A DNA stretch of 64,000 nucleotides from an uncultured Ruminococcus sp. (GTDB taxonomy: Bacteria > Bacillota > Clostridia > Lachnospirales > Lachnospiraceae), in contig UQKK01000014.1 in NCBI GenBank assembly GCA_900541505.1, positions 11,242 to 75,241 of the forward strand, in the 5' to 3' direction. The position numbers and the translations under genes were made by a program. How positions within the stretch are numbered: the stretch's first letter is position 1; every line of letters starts with the position of its first letter. This document shows positions 7,800 through 14,980 of this stretch, in pieces. A model generated the notes under the pieces. It had not been told where the DNA came from, made no database searches, and was given only the letters and a program-made list of their open reading frames with translations.

Positions 7800-9401
7800 T
7801 CAGATGAACAGGATGCCACGCTCATCATACACAGAGGCACCACTGTCTACCCCACAGCGAATGGCTCTGTCCAGCCCCATGATGGTTGCCACAGCGCCGT
7901 CAATCTTCTCCGTGGATTTTTCTTTATCGGCTTTAATGTTCCCGGCCGGGTCGGTACGGATGAAGATGTTATCCATCATCCACCTGAGAACCGGATGCCC
8001 GCCGTGGGCGAGTTTCTGTTCCAGTGTCAGCTTCATCAGCTCTTTGGTCGGCGGAGACATATCCTTAAAGCCCTGCCCGAAAGGGACTACCGTAAATCCC
8101 ATGCCTTCCAGGTTCTGCACCATCTGCACCGCGCCCCAGCGGTCAAAGGCAATCTCCCGGATGTTATATTTTTCTCCGAGCCTTTCAATGAACTTCTCAA
8201 TGTAGCCGTAATGCACCACATTTCCTTCTGTGGTCTGCAGATACCCCTGCCGCTCCCAAATATCATAGGGTACATGGTCACGGCGGACGCGCAGGTCCAG
8301 AGTTTCCTCCGGTATCCAGAAGTAAGGAAGAATGCTGTATTTATCTTCCTCACCCAGTGGAGGGAATACCAGCACAAAGGCTGTGATGTCCGTGGTAGAG
8401 GAAAGGTCAAGACCGCCGTAGCAGACGCGCCCTTCCAGATCTTCCTCCGATACGGCAAATGCACATTTATCCCACTTATCCATCGGCATCCAGCGCACCG
8501 CTTGTTTGACCCATTGATTGAGCCGCAGCTGCCGGAAGGAATTTTCCTCGCCCGGATTTTCCTTTGCGGATTCACAGGCCGCCTTGACCTTATCCATCTC
8601 CACGGTAATCCCCAGGGAGGGATTGGCTTTTTTCCACACTTTCGGGTCTGTCCAATCGTCCGCTTCATCTGCACCATATATCACTGGGTAAAAGGTAGTA
8701 TCGTGCTTTCTGCCCTCCAGAATATCCTTTGCTTTCTGGTGCGTCTCATAGCAGATACTGTTGGTGTCCGTTCCGGCTGTGGTAATCAGGAAATACAGCG
8801 GCTGCATACGGGCATCGCCGGAACCCTTTGTCATAACATCAAACAGCTTTCGGTTCGGCTGGGTATGCAGCTCGTCAAAGACCACACCGTGGATATTAAA
8901 ACCATGCTTGCTGTATGCTTCCGCCGACAACACCTGATAGAAGCTGTTAGTGGGCTGATAAATGATCCGCTTTTGGGAGGCCAGGATTTTCACGCGCTTG
9001 GAAAGAGCCGGACACATCCGCACCATATCGGCCGCAACATCAAAGACGATAGTGGCCTGCTGGCGGTCAGCGGCGCAACCATACACCTCGGCACGTTCCT
9101 CCCCATCCCCGCAGGTCAGAAGGAGGGCCACCGCAGCCGCCAGTTCTGACTTGCCCATCTTCTTGGGTATCTCAATATAAGCGGTATTGAACTGTCGGTA
9201 TCCGTTTGGTTTCAGTGTGCCAAACACATCCCGGATGATCTGTTCCTGCCAGTCGATCAGTTCAAAGGGCTTTCCCGCCCAGGTGCCTTTGGTATGGCAC
9301 AGGCTCTCGATAAAGGCAACAGCAAAATCCGCCGCATCCTTATCGTACACAGAGTTCTTTGCCTTGAATTTTGTTGATCTGTATCTTTTCAGTTTTCGCA
9401 A
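7800..9401 (-). CDS. terminase large subunit
   Basis: A 533-residue packaging motor. The ATPase domain has Walker A IPKKMGKSE (about residues 78-86) and Walker B VVFDELHT (about 170). The C-terminal RNase H-like nuclease shows acidic positions in GGLDLSSTTDITAF and near the end in IDGAVATIMGLDRAI. Translation appears to begin at TTG 9401, with GGAGG about 9 nt upstream. It packages DNA into the prohead through the portal. It is separated from the small subunit gene (14981) by a methyltransferase and about 4 kb of accessory genes, which is unusual since the two terminase genes are normally adjacent. Confidence 0.96.
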   Translation of the reverse strand: MRKLKRYRSTKFKAKNSVYDKDAADFAVAFIESLCHTKGTWAGKPFELIDWQEQIIRDVFGTLKPNGYRQFNTAYIEIPKKMGKSELAAAVALLLTCGDGEERAEVYGCAADRQQATIVFDVAADMVRMCPALSKRVKILASQKRIIYQPTNSFYQVLSAEAYSKHGFNIHGVVFDELHTQPNRKLFDVMTKGSGDARMQPLYFLITTAGTDTNSICYETHQKAKDILEGRKHDTTFYPVIYGADEADDWTDPKVWKKANPSLGITVEMDKVKAACESAKENPGEENSFRQLRLNQWVKQAVRWMPMDKWDKCAFAVSEEDLEGRVCYGGLDLSSTTDITAFVLVFPPLGEEDKYSILPYFWIPEETLDLRVRRDHVPYDIWERQGYLQTTEGNVVHYGYIEKFIERLGEKYNIREIAFDRWGAVQMVQNLEGMGFTVVPFGQGFKDMSPPTKELMKLTLEQKLAHGGHPVLRWMMDNIFIRTDPAGNIKADKEKSTEKIDGAVATIMGLDRAIRCGVDSGASVYDERGILFI

Positions 9402-9429
9402 GTGCCGTCACCTCCTTCAAAAAAAGGCA

Positions 9430-9454
9430 TAAAAATAACCGCATCTCTGCGGCT
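9430..9454 (-). terminator. intrinsic terminator upstream of terminase large subunit
   Basis: On the minus strand AGCCGCA-GAGA-UGCGGUU forms a 7-bp stem with a GNRA loop, followed by UAUUUUUAUGCC. Design and trailing sequence closely copy the terminator at 1512. Confidence 0.7.
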
Positions 9455-9515
9455 TATCGGTAACAAGACACAGAGCCGTCTGGCCCTGTTCCTGAAATTT
9501 TCAGTGATAAAATTC

Positions 9516-9758
9516 TTAGTTATGTTCGTACATCAAAATGGCGAGTGCCCGTTCCGCTTCCCTGGTCTGCGGTGCAATATCTAGTCCTCTGTCGTAATTG
9601 TAGACGATTTTTCCGTCCTGCTTCAGCATCAGCTTGGAAATCCTGCCGCCGTCAATACCAAACGCTTCGCTTGGTTCATCAAAATGTTTGTACCAGTAAT
9701 GCACTGCCGTGTATTTTCCGTCTTCGCCCATAACTCCAATTGTTCCTTCGCGCCACAT
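9516..9758 (-). CDS. small conserved protein, function unknown
   Basis: An 80-residue protein, MWREGTIGVMGEDGKYTAVHYWYKHFDEPSEAFGIDGGRISKL, ending REAERALAILMYEHN. Beta-rich start and an acidic C-terminal helix are visible. I recognise it as a recurrent companion of amidoligase-type genes in Bacillota mobile elements but know no function. AAGGAGG lies 9 nt before ATG 9758. It is the last gene of the accessory island, ahead of a terminator and terminase. Confidence 0.65.
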   Translation of the reverse strand: MWREGTIGVMGEDGKYTAVHYWYKHFDEPSEAFGIDGGRISKLMLKQDGKIVYNYDRGLDIAPQTREAERALAILMYEHN

Positions 9759-9772
9759 CACCCTCATCCTCC

Positions 9773-10126
9773 TTATAAATTCATCCGGATTGCCGGAATA
9801 ATCTGGTTTTTGCCTGTGAGGTAATCGGTGTATCTTGCTTTTACCTCGGTAAGTCCCGCCATCCGACAGTCTCGCTTTTCAAACTCTGCAAGGGTTGCGA
9901 TGAGGCTTGAGAAAGTGCTTGAAATCGTGAACTCCTTGATTCCGTATGTTTTGCAATTTTCGATGATTGGGGCAATATCATAATCCCAAATCACATCGTC
10001 CAGGTTAATGGTGTCGTTTCCGGCTTCCTGACTGTTTTTATAAGCCCGGTAAAGGGTGCTGTTGATCCCCTGCTCCTCAAAAGTCTTGGTGCAGTCTGCG
10101 TTTTCAAATGCTTCAATCTTCTTCAT
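9773..10126 (-). CDS. conserved accessory-island protein, function unknown
   Basis: A 117-residue protein starting MKKIEAFENADCTKTFEEQGINSTLYRAYKNSQ, with WDYDIAPIIENCKTYGIKEFTISSTFSSLIATLAEFEKRDCRMAGL and a tail YLTGKNQIIPAIRMNL. No catalytic motif is evident. The start follows AGGAGG. The gene is preceded by copy A of a conserved upstream element also found before the amidoligase and the gene at 12617, so the three transcripts probably share a promoter or regulator. Confidence 0.7.
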   Translation of the reverse strand: MKKIEAFENADCTKTFEEQGINSTLYRAYKNSQEAGNDTINLDDVIWDYDIAPIIENCKTYGIKEFTISSTFSSLIATLAEFEKRDCRMAGLTEVKARYTDYLTGKNQIIPAIRMNL

Positions 10127-10163
10127 GGCGGTTTCCTCCTAAAATGTGGTTGTGTGTTTTCCC

Positions 10164-10236
10164 TTCCGGTAGGTACATATTCGCTCTAAAACCACATAAT
10201 AGCAAGTCAATTCAAAGCATATACTGCACAAATATC
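10164..10236 (-). repeat. conserved upstream element, copy A
   Basis: On the minus strand this copy contains the core CTTGCTATTATGT, then TTTAGAGCGAATATGTAC and a CCGGAAGG-type sequence, and upstream TTGTGCAGTATATGC. It closely matches copy B (12009) and matches copy C (13379) over the core. It sits 40-110 nt before the start at 10126. TTGCTA plus a 16-17-nt spacer and an AT-rich hexamer suggests a promoter. Confidence 0.7.
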
Positions 10237-10256
10237 TGTGGCAAAAACTGTGTATC

Positions 10257-10466
10257 TTATAAGCGGTTCCCGGCGCATCTGTGGATGGTTTTGAGGATTT
10301 CCTCCTGCTCGGATTCCTCCACTCCGATGCTTTTAAGCGCCTCTCTTGTCCCGCAGTCGGGGCAGATGAGCGTTTTGTTGTCTGCTCTGGAAAGTGCAGG
10401 CGCACCGTGATAGGCTTTCCCGCAGCACGGGCAGATTTTTATTCTGGTATTTGCTTCAATCTTCAT
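10257..10466 (-). CDS. zinc-ribbon-like small protein
   Basis: A 69-residue protein, MKIEANTRIKICPCCGKAYH, with two Cys knuckles (CPCC and CPDC) spaced for one zinc ribbon, then a helical tail TREALKSIGVEESEQEEIL. The start at 10466 follows AGGAGG and lies inside the end of the upstream gene (11-nt overlap). Common in Bacillota mobile elements, probably binding nucleic acid or protein; no specific role is known to me. Confidence 0.78.
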   Translation of the reverse strand: MKIEANTRIKICPCCGKAYHGAPALSRADNKTLICPDCGTREALKSIGVEESEQEEILKTIHRCAGNRL

Positions 10467-10926
10467 GGCAGTTCCTCCTGCTGTTTGCAATCGCATTGTA
10501 TAAAAGTTTCTCGTCAAATCCAAAGCTACCATATCCCTCCAGGCAGGTGCGGATATAAAAGCTGCTCGGCATTCCAAGCGGCCTGTCCTCGTGCATGATG
10601 TACACAAAGGTGTCTCGGCTTCGCACCGTACCGGATTTGATTCCCCGGATGGGCAGTTTCATCTCCGCCTTATAGTAAAAAGTGGGGAAGCCCTCGTAGC
10701 GGTCAAGAGCCGCCTCATCCTCAGCCGTTACCGACCAGACTGCCACAGGAACCATTGCACCGGCCTTTGGCTCGATGGTAAGGTATGAGCCTGTCAGACT
10801 GCCCTTGAAAAGCAGCTCATAATCCGGAATCTCCGCTGTTCCGATGATTCGTGCCGATGGGCACCGCATCCGCATCTGCCGGATGTTAAGGTTGCTGCCA
10901 TAGGCGATGTAATATCTTTTTTTCAT
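10456..10926 (-). CDS. gamma-glutamylcyclotransferase-like (AIG2/GGCT fold) protein
   Basis: A 156-residue protein beginning MKKRYYIAYGSNLNIRQMRMRCP. The N-terminal YGSNLN is the signature loop of the GGCT/AIG2 fold. ALDRYEGFPTFYYKAEM carries the expected acidic catalytic region, with Glu in DRYEG. GGCT enzymes release 5-oxoproline from gamma-glutamyl amines or peptides. The gene follows an amidoligase (11026), a pairing noted in comparative studies of amidoligases. It could trim or recycle the amidoligase product; that is inference. The start at 10926 is supported by AAAGGATGG upstream. Confidence 0.87.
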   Translation of the reverse strand: MKKRYYIAYGSNLNIRQMRMRCPSARIIGTAEIPDYELLFKGSLTGSYLTIEPKAGAMVPVAVWSVTAEDEAALDRYEGFPTFYYKAEMKLPIRGIKSGTVRSRDTFVYIMHEDRPLGMPSSFYIRTCLEGYGSFGFDEKLLYNAIANSRRNCHED

Positions 10927-10960
10927 AATGGTATCCATCCTTTCCGAAGGGATCACCCTT

Positions 10961-11003
10961 CTGCCACCTTAAGACCGCCAAAGCGGTCGGGGTAAGGTGG
11001 CAG
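10961..11003 (-). other. long hairpin between amidoligase and GGCT genes
   Basis: CTGCCACCTTA pairs with TAAGGTGGCAG, and inside it GACCGC pairs with GCGGTC around a short loop. No U tract follows, so it is more likely a processing or stabilising structure than a terminator. A second small hairpin (AGGAG/CTCCT, 11003-11017) adjoins it. Confidence 0.6.
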
Positions 11004-11025
11004 GAGGCTAACTCCTGCGTGTCCT

Positions 11026-11973
11026 TCAAGCGGCTCTGCCATTACGGAAGGCGGTATCTCCTGCCAGCCGCTTGGTAAGGGTTTCCCTTGCAGTTGCAAA
11101 TTCCTCACCGATGAATCCAAGCCGGAGGAGCCAGGTTCTCATGGCGTACTTTGGATTTTCATTCTGCTGCGGTTTCGGGCTTGCAGTGCGCACCGTCTTT
11201 GCCATTTGGCTCAGTGCAAGGCAAAGCTGAATGTAGCTTTTTAATTGCCCTGCGTGAAGTCCGTTCCGTTTTCCATCTGCGGGGGCATCGAATTGAAAAA
11301 GTCTGAATTCAATCGTTCCCTTGGTAAAAGTCGCATGGTAGTTGAGCATATGGTATCGGCTGTCATTGTAATGATGGTCTCTGCCGTAATCCGCTCCGTT
11401 GGAGTTGTACCAAATGTCTGCAAGTGCCGCCATCATCTTTGGCTTTTTCTTGTTGACCTGCTCTAAAAACCTTGGGTCAACCGTTCTGCAGTAGCGATGC
11501 ATTCTGCCTCGGTCAAGGTCAAGGGCATCGGCTATGAGGCTTTCGTGGCTTGCCATGATATTTGCAAGGTTTCTCATGGTCTGTGGGGTGTGTCCGTTTG
11601 CCCCGATATGGATGTGAACTCCGCACCCTCTTGTGGCATCGCTCTTTGCTCCTGCATGGCGAAGTTTTCGGATAAATTCCTGCAAAACCTCAAAGTCTGC
11701 GTAGTGAAGAATCGGTGTGACCAGTTCACACTTTTCGCTGTCCGGCCCCACGATGCTGACATCCTTTTGGAATTTCCATTCCCTGCCGTCTGCATCCCAG
11801 GCTGACCAGGTTTGGTAGCCGTTCCTTCTGGCTGTGTCCTTATATCTTCCGGTTCCAAAAAATTCAGCGGCAATCTTTGCTGCCTTTTCCCTGCTGATGC
11901 TGTTCATCTCCACCTCAACTCCGATGGTCTGCTTTTTCATTTCCTCAATCTGTCTTGCGATTCTTTCGTTCAT
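11026..11973 (-). CDS. amidoligase-family protein (COOH-NH2 ligase fold)
   Basis: A 315-residue protein starting MNERIARQIEEMKKQTIGVEVEMNSISREKAAKI. The IGVEVEMN opening, the SEKCELVTPILHYADF segment and GCGVHIHIGANGHTPQTMRNLANI are hallmarks of the amidoligase family, related to glutamine synthetase/gamma-glutamylcysteine ligase. These ATP-dependent enzymes join a carboxylate to an amine. The C-terminal ~70 residues (SYIQLCLALSQMAK...KYAMRTWLLRLGFIGEEF) match the C terminus of the neighbour at 12617. The start follows GGAGG and conserved element copy B. The substrate cannot be read from sequence. Confidence 0.88.
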   Translation of the reverse strand: MNERIARQIEEMKKQTIGVEVEMNSISREKAAKIAAEFFGTGRYKDTARRNGYQTWSAWDADGREWKFQKDVSIVGPDSEKCELVTPILHYADFEVLQEFIRKLRHAGAKSDATRGCGVHIHIGANGHTPQTMRNLANIMASHESLIADALDLDRGRMHRYCRTVDPRFLEQVNKKKPKMMAALADIWYNSNGADYGRDHHYNDSRYHMLNYHATFTKGTIEFRLFQFDAPADGKRNGLHAGQLKSYIQLCLALSQMAKTVRTASPKPQQNENPKYAMRTWLLRLGFIGEEFATARETLTKRLAGDTAFRNGRAA

Positions 11974-12008
11974 GGTATGTACCTCCGTTTTTTGTTTGGT
12001 GTATTTCC

Positions 12009-12078
12009 TTTCGGTAGTACATATATCACTCTAAAGAGACATAATAGCAAGAGAATTATGGGCATAAACTGCACAATG
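12009..12078 (-). repeat. conserved upstream element, copy B
   Basis: On the minus strand this copy has TTGTGCAGTTTATGC, then CTTGCTATTATGT, TTTAGAGTGATATATGTAC and TACCGAAAGG. It lies just upstream of the amidoligase gene (start 11973). It matches copies A and C over the TTGCTAT...TTTAGAG...TGTA core. Confidence 0.72.
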
Positions 12079-12116
12079 TTTCGGAATGGTATTTGTGTGT
12101 ATTATGGCTGTATATT

Positions 12117-12407
12117 CTACTGTGAACGGGCATTTCCGCTCTCCTCATCCAAAATGGCAAGCATGAATCTGGCTCCGTTTTTGAAGCCCCGGACATAGTG
12201 ATCCAGCGTAGAAATGGAATTGACCTCCATCTGTGCCTTTACCAGCCGTTTCAAAGCCGCAAGACTCTCACCCTCCAGTCTGGCGTTTAAAAATTCCTCT
12301 GCCTCCGCCGTTTCTTCCATAGCCTTCTGCAGGTTCGCTGGCTGTGAAACATCTGGTTCGTTTGGTACGATATTTCCGAAATAAAACTCCTCGATCATGT
12401 TACGCAT
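12117..12407 (-). CDS. DUF6809-like small protein
   Basis: A 96-residue protein, MRNMIEEFYFGNIVPNEPD, with central LEGESLAALKRLVKAQMEVNSIS and end HYVRGFKNGARFMLAILDEE. The opening 'EEFYFGNI.PNE' and closing 'GFKNGARFM' are, from memory, the pattern of DUF6809, a family common in Bacillota phages and ICEs with no known function. The start overlaps the DUF4314 gene stop by 8 nt, so the two are translationally coupled. A longer in-frame start exists at 12452 but is embedded in that gene. Confidence 0.72.
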   Translation of the reverse strand: MRNMIEEFYFGNIVPNEPDVSQPANLQKAMEETAEAEEFLNARLEGESLAALKRLVKAQMEVNSISTLDHYVRGFKNGARFMLAILDEESGNARSQ

Positions 12408-12633
12408 CTTTTTTTCCCACCTTCCTGCACTGATCCTCTCCATAAACCACATTCAGGTGTGACCCGTTATCCCACTGCACCAGGATGGAGGCGGTATCGT
12501 CCACCCCAGTCACCGTGCCGAGGGTGCCAACCTGCGGGGCCTGTGCATCTTCCATTCGCACAAGCTCCACCCGTGTTCCCGCAGGGTAATCCCTGCGGAC
12601 CTGTTCGAGAATCTTGCTATTCGGAAACCGCAT
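12400..12633 (-). CDS. DUF4314 domain protein
   Basis: A 77-residue protein beginning MRFPNSKILEQVRRDYPAGTRVELVRM. It has the full DUF4314 pattern: YPAGTRVELVRMEDAQAP, VGTLGTVTGVDDTASILVQWDNGS and LNVVYGEDQC. It is probably an SH3-like beta barrel. Function is unknown; it is frequent in phage and ICE accessory regions. The gene overlaps both neighbours, forming a tight three-gene unit with 12617 and 12117. Confidence 0.85.
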   Translation of the reverse strand: MRFPNSKILEQVRRDYPAGTRVELVRMEDAQAPQVGTLGTVTGVDDTASILVQWDNGSHLNVVYGEDQCRKVGKKDA

Positions 12634-13360
12634 TTTTTGCACCCCCTTTAAAAGCCGAAGACCCAGTCATATTCTTCAGCAGGATTTTCCGCTCCTCCTT
12701 ATATTCTGCGCCAATAAATCCAAGCCGCAGGAGGAAGCAGCGGAAAGCGTATTTTTCATTCTCCGCATCCTTTTCCTTCGCCGTGATCCGTTTCTGGTTC
12801 TGTGCCATTTCGCACAGGGCCGCAATAAAATGGCTGTAGGCTTTTACCGCGTCGGCATCCAGCCCATCGGAAAACCAGGGGAAGGATACCTGCTCCTCTG
12901 TTATCTCCACCGGAAGCCCCTCCACCGCCAGCGCCTTTTTGATTAGACCCGCCTTAGCCTCCACCAGCCTTTGCAGGTTCGCAAGCGCCGTATCCGTGAA
13001 GGAGTCCCTCGGCATTGCCACTGTAAGCCCCACGTTTTCGCCCTGTGGCGCAGTTTCCGGCATTCCGTATGCAGGCGGGCAGTCCTCCAAAGGCTCCTCA
13101 CAGTCGATTTCCGGCTGCGGTTCATCGTATTCAGAACTTTCGTAGTGAAAACCTCTCTGGTCAAGTTCCTCAAGCACACGCTCGATTTCTTCGCTGTCTG
13201 CCATGTCATCAAATGTAAGGTTGCCCTCGCGGGTCACGGTAAAATAATCCACCTTGTATGCGTAGGTTGGGGTTCTCATGTAGACTGCCTTTGCCCCTGT
13301 GATTTCTTCCAGTGCCTTTACAAAAGGCTTCCTGTCTGTAATGTTGTAAGTAACTTTCAT
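12617..13360 (-). CDS. accessory-island 'virulence-related' type protein sharing the amidoligase C-terminal domain
   Basis: A 247-residue protein starting MKVTYNITDRKPFVKALEEITGAKAVYMRTPTYAYKV. N-terminal residues 1-75 look like a small alpha/beta domain; residues 75-110 are acidic and probably a linker. The C-terminal ~70 residues (FIAALCEMAQ...EKYAFRCFLLRLGFIGAEYKEERKILL...AFKGG) align with the amidoligase C terminus at 11026. Homologues are often labelled virulence protein without experimental basis. It starts a short operon behind element copy C, with GGAGG before the ATG. Confidence 0.72.
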   Translation of the reverse strand: MKVTYNITDRKPFVKALEEITGAKAVYMRTPTYAYKVDYFTVTREGNLTFDDMADSEEIERVLEELDQRGFHYESSEYDEPQPEIDCEEPLEDCPPAYGMPETAPQGENVGLTVAMPRDSFTDTALANLQRLVEAKAGLIKKALAVEGLPVEITEEQVSFPWFSDGLDADAVKAYSHFIAALCEMAQNQKRITAKEKDAENEKYAFRCFLLRLGFIGAEYKEERKILLKNMTGSSAFKGGAKNAVSE

Positions 13361-13378
13361 GGTGTGTACCTCCTTTGC

Positions 13379-13427
13379 TTTTCGGTACTACATTAATCAC
13401 TCTAAACGGCACAGATAGCAAGTGAAT
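13379..13427 (-). repeat. conserved upstream element, copy C
   Basis: On the minus strand ACTTGCTATCTGTG, then TTTAGAGTGATTAATGTAGTACCGAAA. It sits 20-70 nt upstream of ATG 13360 and is the most divergent of the three copies. Confidence 0.68.
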
Positions 13428-13448
13428 CCGGAGAAAATATGTGCCGAT

Positions 13449-13538
13449 TTATCTTGTGGAATGTTGTGAGTAATCCACAATACCGAACAACTCGAAATCG
13501 TAGGGCATCTCTTTACCTCGTGTATTTCTTTGACTCAT
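13449..13538 (-). CDS. possible 29-residue micropeptide
   Basis: A short frame runs from ATG 13538 to TAA 13449 and encodes MSQRNTRGKEMPYDFELFGI plus nine more residues. A GAAGGAAG site lies 6-8 nt before the ATG. It occupies the gap between the methyltransferase and element copy C. The composition looks protein-like, but only homologues could confirm it. Confidence 0.45.
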   Translation of the reverse strand: MSQRNTRGKEMPYDFELFGIVDYSQHSTR

Positions 13539-13576
13539 GGCGCACTTCCTTCTATGATATATAGCGTCTGTCATTC

Positions 13577-14815
13577 CTACACTTCCTCCTGCAGACTGAC
13601 TTCCCCATATTGGTAGGTCAGGCCGTCACGCATAACGGATACGCCGTCTGCCGAACCGGCCTGCTCGATAAATCTCTTTACAATGACATCACAGTATTTT
13701 TCATCCAGCTCCACCATGCAGCAGATGCGCCCCGTCTGTTCGCAGGCAATCAGCGTACTGCCCGAACCGCCGAAGGGATCAAGAACAATACAGTTGCTCA
13801 TACTGGAATTCATGATGGGATAGGCCAGGAGCGGAACCGGCTTCATGGTCGGATGGTCGCCGTTTTTCTTCGGCTTATCAAATTCCCATATGGTAGATTC
13901 CTTCCTGCCTGTGTACCACTGGTGTTTCCCTTTCTTCTTCCAGCCAAACAGCACCGGCTCGTGCTGCCACTGATAGGGAGAGCGGCCAAGCACCAGGCTC
14001 TGCTTCTTCCAGATACAGGTGCCGGACAGATAAAATCCCGCATCAGCAAATGCCCTGCGGAAATTCAACCCTTCGGTATCGGCATGGAATACATAAATAC
14101 TGGCAACGTCCGCCATCGCCTTTTCTGTATTGCAAAAGGCATCCAGTAGGAACTGATAGAAAGCATCGTTGCCCATGTTGTCATTTTGGATTTTCCCGGC
14201 ACTGCCTTCGTAATTTACGTTATACGGCGGGTCCGTGACCACAAGGTTTGCTTTCCTATCTGCCATCAGAAGCTCCAGAGTTTCTGCTTTGGTGCTGTCC
14301 CCGCACACCAGCCTGTGCCTGCCAAGCGTCCAAACATCGCCCTGCTTTGCGACAGGCGGTTTCTTTAGTTCGGCATCCACATCGAAGTCGTCATCCCGGA
14401 TGCCGTCCTTTACATCATCCCGGAACAACTCATCAATCTCCGCCGGTTCAAAACCCGTGAGGGAAACGTCAAAATCAGCTCCTTGCAAATCAGAGATCAA
14501 AAGCGCCAGCTTATCCTTATCCCAGTCACCGCTTATCTTATTAAGAGCGATGTTCAGGGCCTTTTCTTTTTCCTCGTCCATCTCCACAATGACACAATCC
14601 ACCTCGGAAATGCCCATATCAATCAGCACCTTCAAACGCTGGTGACCGCCTACCACTCTGCCTGTGGTCCTGTTCCAGATGACCGGCTCCACATAACCAA
14701 ACTGTTGAATGGAACGTTTCAGCTTTTCATACTCTGCATCTCCAGGTTTTAAATCCTTGCGTGGATTATACTCGGCAGGGAGCAGCTCGGCTGTATTCTT
14801 TTTCTCAATCTCCAT
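13577..14815 (-). CDS. ParB-like domain fused to N4/N6 DNA methyltransferase
   Basis: A 412-residue fusion starting MEIEKKNTAELLPAEYNPRKDL. Residues ~1-110 are a ParB/Srx-type domain (SIQQFGYVEPVIWNRTTGRVVGGHQRLKVLIDMG). Residues ~165-390 are a class beta amino-methyltransferase with catalytic TDPPYNVNYEG and SAM motif LDPFGGSGSTLIACEQTGR. Phage orphan methylases of this layout modify DNA near packaging genes and may protect against host restriction. Its ATG overlaps the preceding stop (TAATG). No cognate endonuclease is adjacent apart from the phage HNH nuclease at 15642. Confidence 0.93.
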   Translation of the reverse strand: MEIEKKNTAELLPAEYNPRKDLKPGDAEYEKLKRSIQQFGYVEPVIWNRTTGRVVGGHQRLKVLIDMGISEVDCVIVEMDEEKEKALNIALNKISGDWDKDKLALLISDLQGADFDVSLTGFEPAEIDELFRDDVKDGIRDDDFDVDAELKKPPVAKQGDVWTLGRHRLVCGDSTKAETLELLMADRKANLVVTDPPYNVNYEGSAGKIQNDNMGNDAFYQFLLDAFCNTEKAMADVASIYVFHADTEGLNFRRAFADAGFYLSGTCIWKKQSLVLGRSPYQWQHEPVLFGWKKKGKHQWYTGRKESTIWEFDKPKKNGDHPTMKPVPLLAYPIMNSSMSNCIVLDPFGGSGSTLIACEQTGRICCMVELDEKYCDVIVKRFIEQAGSADGVSVMRDGLTYQYGEVSLQEEV

Positions 14816-14979
14816 TACCCGCACCGCCTTTCCAACAGCTTATACAGTCCTTTTCGCGCACCCTCCACATCCCCGGCAAGCGCCTGGCCTTTGATGGTGT
14901 GAAACTGCTGCCTTGTCAGATTCCCTTTATTAGCTTTCAGCGATTTTAGAAAATCGGCCAGATTATTTTTCTCTCTCAT
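14815..14979 (-). CDS. small basic protein, function unknown
   Basis: A 54-residue protein, MREKNNLADFLKSLKANKGN, continuing LTRQQFHTIKGQALAGDVEGARKGLYKLLERRCG. It is basic and helical. It lies between the small terminase (stop 14981) and the methyltransferase, coupled to both by minimal spacing. Equivalent tiny proteins are common beside P27-type small terminases. No function is recognised. Confidence 0.65.
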   Translation of the reverse strand: MREKNNLADFLKSLKANKGNLTRQQFHTIKGQALAGDVEGARKGLYKLLERRCG

Positions 14980-14980
14980 G

